Positions 18,239 through 26,486 of a DNA stretch of 64,000 bases are shown here, piece by piece. Made by a program: the position numbers and the translations under genes. Under the pieces are notes generated by a model. It was not told the DNA's origin and ran no database searches. It was given only the letters and a program-made list of their open reading frames with translations. Position 1 is the stretch's first letter. Each line of letters opens with the position of its first letter. The stretch spans positions 124,001 through 188,000 of the forward strand of contig NZ_JAOCZP010000008.1 of NCBI RefSeq assembly GCF_025336525.1. The letters are read 5' to 3'. This stretch comes from Chelativorans salis. GTDB lineage: Bacteria > Pseudomonadota > Alphaproteobacteria > Rhizobiales > Rhizobiaceae.

Positions 18239-20071
18239 ATGGTCCCGCTTCGACTTTGGAACGTGCGCCGAATCGATGCTGCCTTGGCGCATGGAGGCAT
18301 ATTTGCGCCGTTCGCACCGGGCGCCGACCGCAAAGGCTGGGCGGCCATCGCCGTGCGGGCGGGAGAGGGCGCGGTAACCCTGCTTCAGGCGCAGGCGAGT
18401 GCTGATGCAGCGGCGCTGATCCCCGCGCTGCCGGCCAGCCTTTATCTCGACTTCCAGCGCACCGGCCGGCGCGAGGCCTACGAGGACGCACAGCGCCGCC
18501 GCCGGAACATGCTCTACCGGCTCGTTCTCGCCGAATGTCTGGCGTGGCAAGGAACGTTCCTCGACGCGATTTCCGATATCATCTGGGCACGGCTGGAGGA
18601 AACCAACTGGGCATGGCCGGCCCACGCTCACACCCTTGATGCGCCTAACCGCCCGACTCTCGATCTTGCTGCCGCCATGACGGCGCTGGATTTGGCCGAG
18701 ATCGACTACCTCCTCGGCGAGCGGTTGGACGAAAACTTGCGCGCGCACATCCGCGGCGAGGTCGACCGGCGCGCGATCTCGCCTTTCCTTGATCGGCACG
18801 ACCATTGGTGGCTGCATTCGACGGGGGACAAGCAGGTCAACAACTGGACCGCCGTCTGCGTGGCGGGTGTGGCGGGCGCTGCCTGCTATCTGGAGCCCGA
18901 CCGGGCGCGGCTGGCGGAAGTCCTCGCTCGCGGCATGGCCTGCCTTGCCGACTATCTCGACACCTTCGACTCGCGCGGCGGCTCCACCGAGGGGCCGGAC
19001 TACTGGAGCTACGGCTTCGGCAATTTCGTCGTGCTCGCCCAGCTTGTGGATGTCCGGACAGGCGGCGCGCTGCGCTTGCTGGACGATCCCTTCGTGCGCG
19101 AGATCGCGCAGTTTCCGCTGCGCACGATCCTCGCGCCGGGCTGTTGGGTGAGTTTTTCGGATTCCGATCTGGAGGCGGGCTTTCATCCCGGCCTGCTGGC
19201 CTACCTCGCCGAGCGCCTTGCTCTCCCGGAGTTGACGCAGATTGGTGTTGCCAACGACTTTGCCGTCGACCACTTCAACCAGTTCGCCTGGCCGCTGCGG
19301 CAATATCTATGGCCGCTGCCGGAGGAAGCGGTCTCCTTCACCGGTGGTACCCACGACTGGTTCCCCAAAATGGGATGGATGATCTCGCGCCTCGACCCCG
19401 CCGATCCGGCTTCGCTCAAGGTCGCCGTCAAGGGCGGCCACAATGCGGAGATGCACAACCAGAACGACGTCGGCTCGCTGATCGTCATGACGCGCGGCCA
19501 CGCCGTCGTTACCGATCCGGGGCGCGGACGCTATTCGAAGGCGTATTTCGGGGCCGAGCGCTACGAGAACTTGATGACCTCCTCGCACGGACATTCCGTA
19601 CCGGTGGTCGACGGCCATCTTCAGCGACCGGGTGGCGACTTTGCCGCGCGCGTGGTCGAGCACCAACACGATGCCGCCGGCGACCGTCTGCTCCTTGACA
19701 TGACTGCCGCCTATCCTGCCGAGGCAGGACTCGCCTCGTTGCACAGGACGCTGGAGATTGATCGGCGCCCGCCGGGCGGGGCAATCACGCTCACGGATGA
19801 ATTCGCTTTCGCGGACAGGGCCCGGTCATTCGAGAGCGTGCTGGTGACCACGGGCGACGCCGAGTTCGGCGGCGGCACCGTTGTCATGCGTGCGGGGGAG
19901 GGGGCTCTGGAGGTGTCATTCGACCCGGAGAGCGTGTCGGTGCGGGTGGAGCGGCATCCCGACGTGGAGAAACAATATGCGCCCTCCGTCGACGTGACGC
20001 GGGTCATTTTCGCCCTAACGAACTCCGAAAAGGCGGGGCAGGTTTCCCTTATTATGCGGCCTCTCCGGTGA
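18239..20071 (+). CDS. Heparinase II/III-family polysaccharide lyase (cytoplasmic)
   Basis: A 610-residue protein with an alpha/alpha-toroid N-terminal half and a beta-sandwich C-terminal half typical of heparinase II/III and oligo-alginate lyases. Candidate catalytic elements are NNWTAVCVAGVAGAA (asparagine), the tyrosine in STEGPDYWSYGFGNF and the histidines of KGGHNAEMHNQNDVGSLIV. There is no signal peptide, so it should act inside the cell on imported oligosaccharides by beta-elimination. The ATG at 18239 has AAGGAG six bases upstream and replaces the earlier in-frame ATG at 18224. An operator-like palindrome precedes it. The exact substrate (alginate-, heparin-, hyaluronan- or other uronide-like) cannot be read from sequence. 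Confidence 0.85.
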   Translation: MVPLRLWNVRRIDAALAHGGIFAPFAPGADRKGWAAIAVRAGEGAVTLLQAQASADAAALIPALPASLYLDFQRTGRREAYEDAQRRRRNMLYRLVLAECLAWQGTFLDAISDIIWARLEETNWAWPAHAHTLDAPNRPTLDLAAAMTALDLAEIDYLLGERLDENLRAHIRGEVDRRAISPFLDRHDHWWLHSTGDKQVNNWTAVCVAGVAGAACYLEPDRARLAEVLARGMACLADYLDTFDSRGGSTEGPDYWSYGFGNFVVLAQLVDVRTGGALRLLDDPFVREIAQFPLRTILAPGCWVSFSDSDLEAGFHPGLLAYLAERLALPELTQIGVANDFAVDHFNQFAWPLRQYLWPLPEEAVSFTGGTHDWFPKMGWMISRLDPADPASLKVAVKGGHNAEMHNQNDVGSLIVMTRGHAVVTDPGRGRYSKAYFGAERYENLMTSSHGHSVPVVDGHLQRPGGDFAARVVEHQHDAAGDRLLLDMTAAYPAEAGLASLHRTLEIDRRPPGGAITLTDEFAFADRARSFESVLVTTGDAEFGGGTVVMRAGEGALEVSFDPESVSVRVERHPDVEKQYAPSVDVTRVIFALTNSEKAGQVSLIMRPLR

Positions 20072-20092
20072 AAGATTACGTAAGATCAGCTG

Positions 20093-20158
20093 TTTGCGTA
20101 TAAACTGCGCAAAAAACGCAAATTACCGGAAAATTGTTGTGCCAACGCAAATTTGTGT
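20093..20158. promoter_or_regulatory. Cluster of CGCAA half-sites before the importer operon
   Basis: The sequence holds TTTGCG (20093), CGCAAA (20108), ACGCAAATT (20116) and the imperfect palindrome ACGCAAATTTGTGT (20145-20158). These resemble halves of the repressor sites at 17049 and 18173. Site spacing is irregular, so true operators cannot be assigned singly, but LacI control of the operon is likely. Confidence 0.5.
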
Positions 20159-20219
20159 TAGCCTTGGGCGTTGTTAAGGAGAGGCCGCCCGTGCGCGGTC
20201 GGATGGGAGGAGAAGTTCA

Positions 20220-22157
20220 ATGCTCAAGCGTATCCCGCACCCAAATGCCTGTGTCCGAGCAATCCGCTCACGCAAGATCCTGGCGGCGCTGCTGCCGGGC
20301 CTCATGCTTTCCGCTGCCCCGGCTCTCGCCTATGAGCAGGCGCCGATGCTCGACGAACGCGTCGAAAGCGGCGACCTTCCGCCGGTGGACGAGCGCCTGC
20401 CGAAGAACCCGCTGGTGGTCGAGCCCTATGAGAGCATCGGCAAATATGGCGGGGTGTGGCGATCCGGCCTGCGCGGCGGCAACGATAACGGCTGGATCGC
20501 CCGCACGGTCGGCTATGAGGGCCTGGTGCGCTATGACCGCGAATGGAAAAAGGTCATTCCCAATATCGCCGAGTCGTGGGAAGTCAACGACGACGCCACC
20601 GAATATACCTTCGAGCTGCGCGAGGGGCTGAAGTGGTCGGACGGCCATCCTTTCACCTCGGAGGACGTCGCTTTCACGGTGGAGATGTTCAAGAACCCCG
20701 AATACCCGGCGAACACCTGGATTGATGCGCAGAGCAACCCCACCAGCGTTGAGGTGATCGACGACACCACGTTCAAGCTCGTCTACGACAAGCCGAACGG
20801 CATGCTGATGGACCAGCTCGCCGACATCAACGGCACGATGATCGTCACTATCCCCAAGCACTACTGCAGCCAGTTCAACCCAGACTACAACGCCGACGCC
20901 AACGAGATGGCGAAAGAAGAAGGTTTCCAGAACTGGACCTTCCTGATGCAGGACAAGTGTGCCTGGGGCTGGGAGACCGAGCGCTGGACCAACCCGGACC
21001 TGCCCACCATAGGCGCCTGGATCGTCAAGGAGCCGCTGTCGGGCGACGCGGCGCGGGTCGTCTGGGAGCGCAATCCTTACTACTTCAAGGTCGATCCGGA
21101 GGGCAACCAGCTTCCCTATATCGACCGTCTCAACATGCGGGTGTCGGAGAGTGCCGAGGAGTTGACGCTGATGGCGCTCAACGGCGAGATCGACTGGCAG
21201 GACCGCCACATCAACACGAACGCCAACCAGGCGGTGTTCTACGACGGGCAGGAGAAGGGGGGCTACCACCTGGGCAAGGAGGTACGGGCGACCTCGTCCA
21301 CTCTCGTGTTCCAGCTCAACTTGAATCATGATGACCCGGCCATGCGCGAGCTGTTCCAGAACAAGGATTTCCGCATTGGCATCTCGCACGCCATTGACCG
21401 GCAGGAGATCATCGACGTGGTCTTCATCGGCCAGGGCGAACCCTTCCAGGTAGCGCCGCGGCCGCAGTCGCAGTTCTATGACGAGAAACTGGCCAAGCAG
21501 TACACCGAGTTCGACCCTGAACGCGCGGTCGAGCACCTGGAGGCGGCCGGCCTCACGGAGACGAATGCGGACGGCGTCCGCCTGATGGAAGACGGGCGCC
21601 CCGTGCGCATCGTGGTCGACGTCATCGCTGCTCTTCGGCCGGAATGGGTCGACATGCTTGAGCTGATCCAGCTTCAGCTTGCCCAGGTCGGCATCGAGAT
21701 CGAGATCAACAACATCGACCGCACGCTCTTCTACGACAAGCGTCCGGGCAACGATTACGACGCCCAGGTCTGGTCCGGCGACGGCGGTCTCGATGTCATG
21801 CAGGAGCCGCGCTACTACTTCCCCGCAAACGAGGAATCCGTCTGGGCCTACAAGTGGCAGGCCTGGTACACCGGCGCCAACCCGGACATCGCCGAAGAGC
21901 CCGCCGACTGGGCAAAGAAGCAGATGGCGCTCTATGACGAGTTGAAGAGCGAGGGTGACCCGGACCGCCGCGCCGAGCTGATGAAGGAAATTCTCACCAT
22001 CACCAAGGAGAACTTCCCGGTGATCGGGGTCAGCTTGATGCCGGATGGCTATTACATCGCTCAGAACAACCTGAAGAATGTTGCGCCGACTATGATCGAT
22101 GCCTGGCTGTTCCCGCAGCCCGGCGCCTACGATCCGGCGCAGTGGTACTTCGAGTAG
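20220..22157 (+). CDS. Oligosaccharide ABC transporter substrate-binding protein (SBP_bac_5 family)
   Basis: A 645-residue periplasmic binding protein of the peptide/oligosaccharide family 5. A signal peptide spans about residues 1-38, ending in PALA. Segments such as VIPNIAESWEVNDDATEYTFELR and GLKWSDGHPFTSEDVAFTVEMF are the family 5 signature. Large proteins of this type in rhizobia (for example the AgpA alpha-galactoside binder) carry oligosaccharides rather than peptides. It starts an operon with two permeases and two ATPases and is surrounded by carbohydrate enzymes, so an oligosaccharide ligand is inferred. Ribosome site GGGAGGAG precedes the ATG. Confidence 0.93.
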   Translation: MLKRIPHPNACVRAIRSRKILAALLPGLMLSAAPALAYEQAPMLDERVESGDLPPVDERLPKNPLVVEPYESIGKYGGVWRSGLRGGNDNGWIARTVGYEGLVRYDREWKKVIPNIAESWEVNDDATEYTFELREGLKWSDGHPFTSEDVAFTVEMFKNPEYPANTWIDAQSNPTSVEVIDDTTFKLVYDKPNGMLMDQLADINGTMIVTIPKHYCSQFNPDYNADANEMAKEEGFQNWTFLMQDKCAWGWETERWTNPDLPTIGAWIVKEPLSGDAARVVWERNPYYFKVDPEGNQLPYIDRLNMRVSESAEELTLMALNGEIDWQDRHINTNANQAVFYDGQEKGGYHLGKEVRATSSTLVFQLNLNHDDPAMRELFQNKDFRIGISHAIDRQEIIDVVFIGQGEPFQVAPRPQSQFYDEKLAKQYTEFDPERAVEHLEAAGLTETNADGVRLMEDGRPVRIVVDVIAALRPEWVDMLELIQLQLAQVGIEIEINNIDRTLFYDKRPGNDYDAQVWSGDGGLDVMQEPRYYFPANEESVWAYKWQAWYTGANPDIAEEPADWAKKQMALYDELKSEGDPDRRAELMKEILTITKENFPVIGVSLMPDGYYIAQNNLKNVAPTMIDAWLFPQPGAYDPAQWYFE

Positions 22158-22207
22158 GTCACACTGAGCCCGAACTGGCTCTGCACTTCTTCTCCAGGTG
22201 CAGGGCC

Positions 22208-22270
22208 GCCGGCCAAGAGCCGGCTCGTGAGCGGCGGCGGAGGTCTTCCTCCTCCTGCGGCCCCCGCCGC
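22208..22270 (+). terminator. Intercistronic hairpins after the binding-protein gene
   Basis: Two structures: GCCGGC paired with GCCGGC around CAAGA (22208-22224), and GCGGCGG paired with CCGCCGC (22231-22237 / 22264-22270) enclosing GGAGG-TCTT-CCTCC. No T-run. Their place between binding protein and permease fits mRNA stabilisation or partial attenuation, as after urtA. Confidence 0.55.
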
Positions 22271-22305
22271 CCTCGATATTGCTGCTAAGCCCGGAACCCG
22301 TCGCC

Positions 22306-23301
22306 ATGCTCCGCTTCCTCACCACACGGCTGATCTCGATGGTGCTCACCATCTGGGCCGTCTCGTTCGTGGCCTTCGCCATCATCCAGTTGCCCCCGGG
22401 CGACTATCTGACGGCCTACATGGCCAGGATCGCTGCCGAGGGAGAGCGCGTCACGGCGGCAGAGATGGAGGCGATGCGGCAGCAATACGGCCTCGGTGAT
22501 CCCTTCCTCATCCAGTATTGGAAATGGATCTCCGGCATCTTCGGGAGCGGCGACTTCGGTCAGAGCTTTGAGTGGAAGCGGCCGGTGACTTCGCTGATCT
22601 GGGGCCGGCTTGGCAATTCGATCCTGCTTGAAGGCCTCGCCGTTCTCGTCATGTGGCTGGTGGCGCTGCCCATCGGCGTTTATGCGGCGGTGCGCAAGTA
22701 CTCGCTGGGGGATTATCTCGCTACCGTCTTCGGCTTCCTGGGCCTTGCCGTACCCAATTTCCTCTTCGCGCTGGTCTTGATGTACCTCTCCTATGTCTGG
22801 TTCGGCACTACGTTAGGGGGGCTGTTCTCGCAGGAGTTCGAGCGGGCGCATTGGAGCCTGCCGCGCATTTGGGACTTCTTCTCCCACGCCTGGGCGCCCA
22901 TCATCGTGCTGGCCACCGCCGGCACGGCGCAACTCATCCGCATCATGCGAGCCAATCTGCTTGATGAGTTGAAGAAGCCCTACGTCACCACCGCCCGCGC
23001 AAAAGGTCTGCCGGAATGGAAGGTAATCGTGAAGTATCCGGTGCGTGTAGCGCTTAACCCGCTGGTCTCCACCATCGGCTGGCTGTTGCCGACGCTCGTT
23101 TCCTCTTCCGTCATCGTCTCGGTAGTGATGAGCTTGCCGACGGCCGGGCCTCTTCTGCTCCGTTCGCTCACCAGCCAGGACATGTATCTTGCCGGCGCCA
23201 TCATCATGCTTCTGGGCGTGCTCACCGTCGTCGGCACTCTGATCTCCGACCTGATCCTGGCATGGATCGATCCGCGCATTCGCCATGGAGGCGGGCGATG
23301 A
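22306..23301 (+). CDS. Oligosaccharide ABC transporter permease (DppB type)
   Basis: A 331-residue inner-membrane permease with about six helices. The N-terminus MLRFLTTRLISMVLTIWAVSFVAF and the cytoplasmic coupling segment LLDELKKPYVTTARAKGLPEWKVIVKYPVRVALNPLVSTIGW are typical of DppB/OppB permeases. The ATG at 22306 was preferred to an upstream TTG at 22279 because it matches the family start. It ends in a four-base ATGA overlap with the next permease. Forms the channel with that protein for the substrate delivered by the upstream binding protein. Confidence 0.94.
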   Translation: MLRFLTTRLISMVLTIWAVSFVAFAIIQLPPGDYLTAYMARIAAEGERVTAAEMEAMRQQYGLGDPFLIQYWKWISGIFGSGDFGQSFEWKRPVTSLIWGRLGNSILLEGLAVLVMWLVALPIGVYAAVRKYSLGDYLATVFGFLGLAVPNFLFALVLMYLSYVWFGTTLGGLFSQEFERAHWSLPRIWDFFSHAWAPIIVLATAGTAQLIRIMRANLLDELKKPYVTTARAKGLPEWKVIVKYPVRVALNPLVSTIGWLLPTLVSSSVIVSVVMSLPTAGPLLLRSLTSQDMYLAGAIIMLLGVLTVVGTLISDLILAWIDPRIRHGGGR

Positions 23302-24434
23302 CGGCCGAAACGCTCCCCCGCGAACACGTGCTGCCGGAGGCAGTGCCTGTCCGTGAATCCCAGGCGGGGCTGATGTGGCGCCGCTTCCGCCAGCACCGGC
23401 TGGCAGTGTGGAGCCTGTGGATCGTCGCCGCTTTCTATTTCGTCGCGCTCTTCGCCGAGTTTCTGGCGCCTTTCGAGCCGTCCGCCTATAACCCGCGCTA
23501 CACATACGCCGCGCCGCAGGGGCTCCACTTCTCCTACACGGACGAGGAGGGGAGCTGGCGTTTCGGGCCTTATGTCTACGGCTATAAGGTCGAGATCGAT
23601 CAGGCCGCCATGCGGCGCACCTTTGTCGTGGACAAGGAGGTGAGACATCCCGTCGGCTTCTTCGTCGAAACGAAGCCTTATCACCTCCTCGGCATCATCC
23701 CGATGAATGTCAAACTCTTCGGCCCCACGGAGCCGCGTGCGCCGCTCTACATCCTCGGTGCCGACCGCCTCGGCCGTGATCTTTTGAGCCGCCTCATCCA
23801 CGGCACGCGCATCTCGCTCTCCATCGGCCTTATCGGCGTGGTGCTGAGCCTTTTCTTCGGCGTCATCATCGGTGGCTTTTCCGGCTACTATGGCGGCTGG
23901 TTCGACAGCGTCGTCCAGCGTGTCATCGAGTTCATTCGCTCACTCCCCACCATCCCACTGTGGCTGGGGCTTGCGGCCGCGCTGCCGCGTGACTGGTCGT
24001 CGCTGCAGATTTACTTCGCCATCACCGTCATCCTTTCGCTCATCGGCTGGACGGAACTAGCGCGCGTCGTGCGCGGGCGCTTCCTGGCGCTGCGCACGGA
24101 GGATTTCGTCACCGCCGCAAGGCTTGACGGCGCAAGCGACTGGCGCGTGATCACCCGCCACATGGTGCCGAACTTCATGAGCCACATCATCGCCGCGACC
24201 ACGCTCGCCATTCCCGGCATGATCCTGGCCGAGACGGCGCTCTCCTTCCTCGGTCTCGGCCTACAGGCGCCCATCGTCAGCTGGGGCACGCTGCTTCAGG
24301 AGGCGCAGAACATCCGCACGCTCGCCAGCGCGCCATGGCTGCTTTTGCCCGGCGTTGCCGTGGTGGTCGCAATCCTTGCCCTCAACTTCCTTGGAGACGG
24401 ACTTCGTGATGCCGCCGACCCCTATGGCCGATAA
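23298..24434 (+). CDS. Oligosaccharide ABC transporter permease (DppC type)
   Basis: A 378-residue permease of the DppC/OppC type. It has the usual N-terminal cytoplasmic tail and first helix (SLWIVAAFYFVALFAEFLAPFEP), then a roughly 90-residue extra periplasmic segment (YAAPQGLHFSYTDEEG region), the motif LGADRLGRDLLSRLIHGTRISL and the coupling loop EDFVTAARLDGASDWRVITRHMVPN. The ATG at 23298 overlaps the previous stop by four bases. The long first periplasmic loop occurs in related oligosaccharide-type transporters. The end overlaps the following ATPase gene. Confidence 0.94.
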   Translation: MTAETLPREHVLPEAVPVRESQAGLMWRRFRQHRLAVWSLWIVAAFYFVALFAEFLAPFEPSAYNPRYTYAAPQGLHFSYTDEEGSWRFGPYVYGYKVEIDQAAMRRTFVVDKEVRHPVGFFVETKPYHLLGIIPMNVKLFGPTEPRAPLYILGADRLGRDLLSRLIHGTRISLSIGLIGVVLSLFFGVIIGGFSGYYGGWFDSVVQRVIEFIRSLPTIPLWLGLAAALPRDWSSLQIYFAITVILSLIGWTELARVVRGRFLALRTEDFVTAARLDGASDWRVITRHMVPNFMSHIIAATTLAIPGMILAETALSFLGLGLQAPIVSWGTLLQEAQNIRTLASAPWLLLPGVAVVVAILALNFLGDGLRDAADPYGR

Positions 24435-25452
24435 GCCGCTTCTCAAGATCGAGGACGTCGAGATCGCATTCTCGTCGCCGGACGAGGCGGATATCGTCGC
24501 CGTGCGCCAGGTGGACCTGTCGCTTTATCCCGGCAAGACGCTCTGCCTTGTCGGCGAAAGCGGCTGCGGGAAATCGGTCACGGCGCGGGCGGTTCTGCGC
24601 CTCAACGACCAGAACTCCCTCATCCGCTGCGGCCGTATCCGCTTTTCCCCGTCGGATGGAGAGACCGTCGACATCGCCGCCCTGAAGCCCGACAGCCTTG
24701 CCATGCGGAAGATCAGGGGCAATCAGATCTCCATGATCTTTCAGGAGCCGATGAGCTCGCTGTCGCCGGTCCACACTGTGGGTGACCAGATCGACGAGAT
24801 GATCATGCTGCACGAGGGGCTGAAGCCGAAAGACGCGCGCGAGCGGACGGTGGCGCTTCTCGACCAGGTGGGGGTGCCGGGGCCGCGCGAGCGCGCCAAT
24901 TCCTACCCTTTCCAGCTTTCCGGTGGCCTGCGCCAGCGCGCCATGATCGCCATGGCGCTCGCCTGCAAACCGAATCTCCTGATCGCTGACGAGCCCACCA
25001 CGGCGCTTGATGTCACGACGCAGGCGCAAATCCTCGATCTCCTGAAGGAGCTGCAGGAGGAGTACGGCATGGCCATGCTCTTCATTACCCACGATCTCGG
25101 CGTGGTAGCGGAGATCGCTGATGAGGTGGCGGTGATGTATCTGGGCGACGTGGTGGAGCAGGGCAACGTTTTCGACGTCTTCCGCGCTCCGAGCCACCCC
25201 TACACCCAAGCGCTGATGCGCTCGATCCCGACCATCGCCCGCAAAAAGGAGCGGCAGCGCCTTTCACCCATCAAGGGCACCGTGCCTTCGGCGAAGGATC
25301 GGCCCGAGGGCTGCGCCTTCACCAGCCGCTGCCCCTATGCTTTCGAGCCCTGCGCCGGCATGATGCCCGGCCGTACGTCCGTCAGCGGGAATCACGTGGC
25401 GCGCTGCCACTTGCTCACTGAAAACGCCCGGAAGGCAGAGGTGCCGGCATGA
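24409..25452 (+). CDS. Oligosaccharide ABC transporter ATPase (DppD type)
   Basis: A 347-residue ATPase. Walker A is [17 protein letters not shown], the Q-loop [18 protein letters not shown], signature [17 protein letters not shown] and Walker [18 protein letters not shown]. The C-terminal oligopeptide/dipeptide extension with the cysteine pattern [15 protein letters not shown] is present; in this family it can bind an iron-sulfur cluster. Start at 24409 is preferred because a GGAG lies upstream; ATG at 24424 is the alternative. It overlaps both neighbours and works as a heterodimer with the next ATPase. Confidence 0.94.
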   Translation: MPPTPMADKPLLKIEDVEIAFSSPDEADIVAVRQVDLSLYPGKTLCLVGESGCGKSVTARAVLRLNDQNSLIRCGRIRFSPSDGETVDIAALKPDSLAMRKIRGNQISMIFQEPMSSLSPVHTVGDQIDEMIMLHEGLKPKDARERTVALLDQVGVPGPRERANSYPFQLSGGLRQRAMIAMALACKPNLLIADEPTTALDVTTQAQILDLLKELQEEYGMAMLFITHDLGVVAEIADEVAVMYLGDVVEQGNVFDVFRAPSHPYTQALMRSIPTIARKKERQRLSPIKGTVPSAKDRPEGCAFTSRCPYAFEPCAGMMPGRTSVSGNHVARCHLLTENARKAEVPA

Positions 25453-26486
25453 CAGCGCTTCTCTCGGTCGAGAACGTCTCCAAGACCTTCTCCTTCCGCA
25501 GCGGCTGGTTCGGCCCGCTCACCACCCTCGATGCGCTGTGTGACGTCACCCTTTCGGTCGCGCCCGGCGAAACGCTGGCGGTCGTCGGCGAAAGCGGCTG
25601 CGGCAAGACCACGCTCGGGCGCAGCATTGTGCGGGCGCAGCCGGTGACGGCGGGCAAGGTGACCTACCGACCCCCGGGCCATGACCCGGTGGAACTGACG
25701 GCCCTCGACAAGCGGGCGATGAAGCCCTGGCGGCGCGACATCCGCATGATCTTCCAGGACCCGATGAGCTCGCTCAATCCGCATATGCGGGTGTTCGACA
25801 TCGTCGCCGAGCCGCTGCGCATCCACCGCCTCGCCAGGGGGCAGGAGTTGGAAGAGCGCGTGGCCGGCGTACTCGAAAAGGTCGGTATTCCCCGCGATGC
25901 CATGGGCCGCTACCCGCATGCCTTCTCGGGTGGCCAGCGCCAGCGCATCGGCATCGCCCGCGCCCTTGTGCTCGACCCCAAGCTCGTCATCGCCGACGAG
26001 GCCGTCTCGGCCCTCGACGTTTCTATCCAGGCGCAGGTCTTGAACCTGCTTGAAGACCTGAAGGACGAGTTCGGCCTCACCTACATCTTCATCAGCCACG
26101 ACCTCGGCGTCGTGAACTACATCGCCGACCGCGTCGTCGTCATGTATCTCGGCCACGTGGTCGAGAATGCGCCCACCGAAGCGCTGTTCGAGCGCCCGCG
26201 CCACCCCTATACCGAAATCCTCCTCGAGGCGCTGCCGATCGCCGATCCGGCCCGCAGGATGCGCCGCGCCAAGACGGTGCGCGGCGAGATTCCCTATCTC
26301 GGCAGCCGCCCCACCGGCTGTCCCTTCCATACCCGCTGCCGTTTCGCCGAAGACCGCTGCCGCACCGAAAAGCCGGCATTGCGCAAGGTCGGCGAGACGG
26401 AGGTTGCCTGCCATTTTGCCGAAACGCTGGAACTGAAGGGCGCTTACGGGGACGCGCCTGCGACAAGGACTTTTGCCAAAGCATGA
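25449..26486 (+). CDS. Oligosaccharide ABC transporter ATPase (DppF type)
   Basis: A 345-residue ATPase with Walker A GESGCGKTTLGRSIV, signature FSGGQRQRIGIARALVLDPK, Walker B LVIADEAVSALDVSIQAQ and the C-terminal cysteine motif GCPFHTRCRFAEDRC. It completes a five-part importer (binding protein, two permeases, two ATPases). ATGA overlaps join it to the genes on either side, so the downstream DUF2264 gene is in the same transcript. Confidence 0.94.
   Translation: MTALLSVENVSKTFSFRSGWFGPLTTLDALCDVTLSVAPGETLAVVGESGCGKTTLGRSIVRAQPVTAGKVTYRPPGHDPVELTALDKRAMKPWRRDIRMIFQDPMSSLNPHMRVFDIVAEPLRIHRLARGQELEERVAGVLEKVGIPRDAMGRYPHAFSGGQRQRIGIARALVLDPKLVIADEAVSALDVSIQAQVLNLLEDLKDEFGLTYIFISHDLGVVNYIADRVVVMYLGHVVENAPTEALFERPRHPYTEILLEALPIADPARRMRRAKTVRGEIPYLGSRPTGCPFHTRCRFAEDRCRTEKPALRKVGETEVACHFAETLELKGAYGDAPATRTFAKA

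Noticed and set aside
20268-22385. Minus-strand open reading of 705 codons opposite the binding-protein gene
   Set aside because: It is the antisense shadow of a strongly recognisable periplasmic binding protein in high-GC sequence; its translation is rich in D, V, R and L without domain or signal features.
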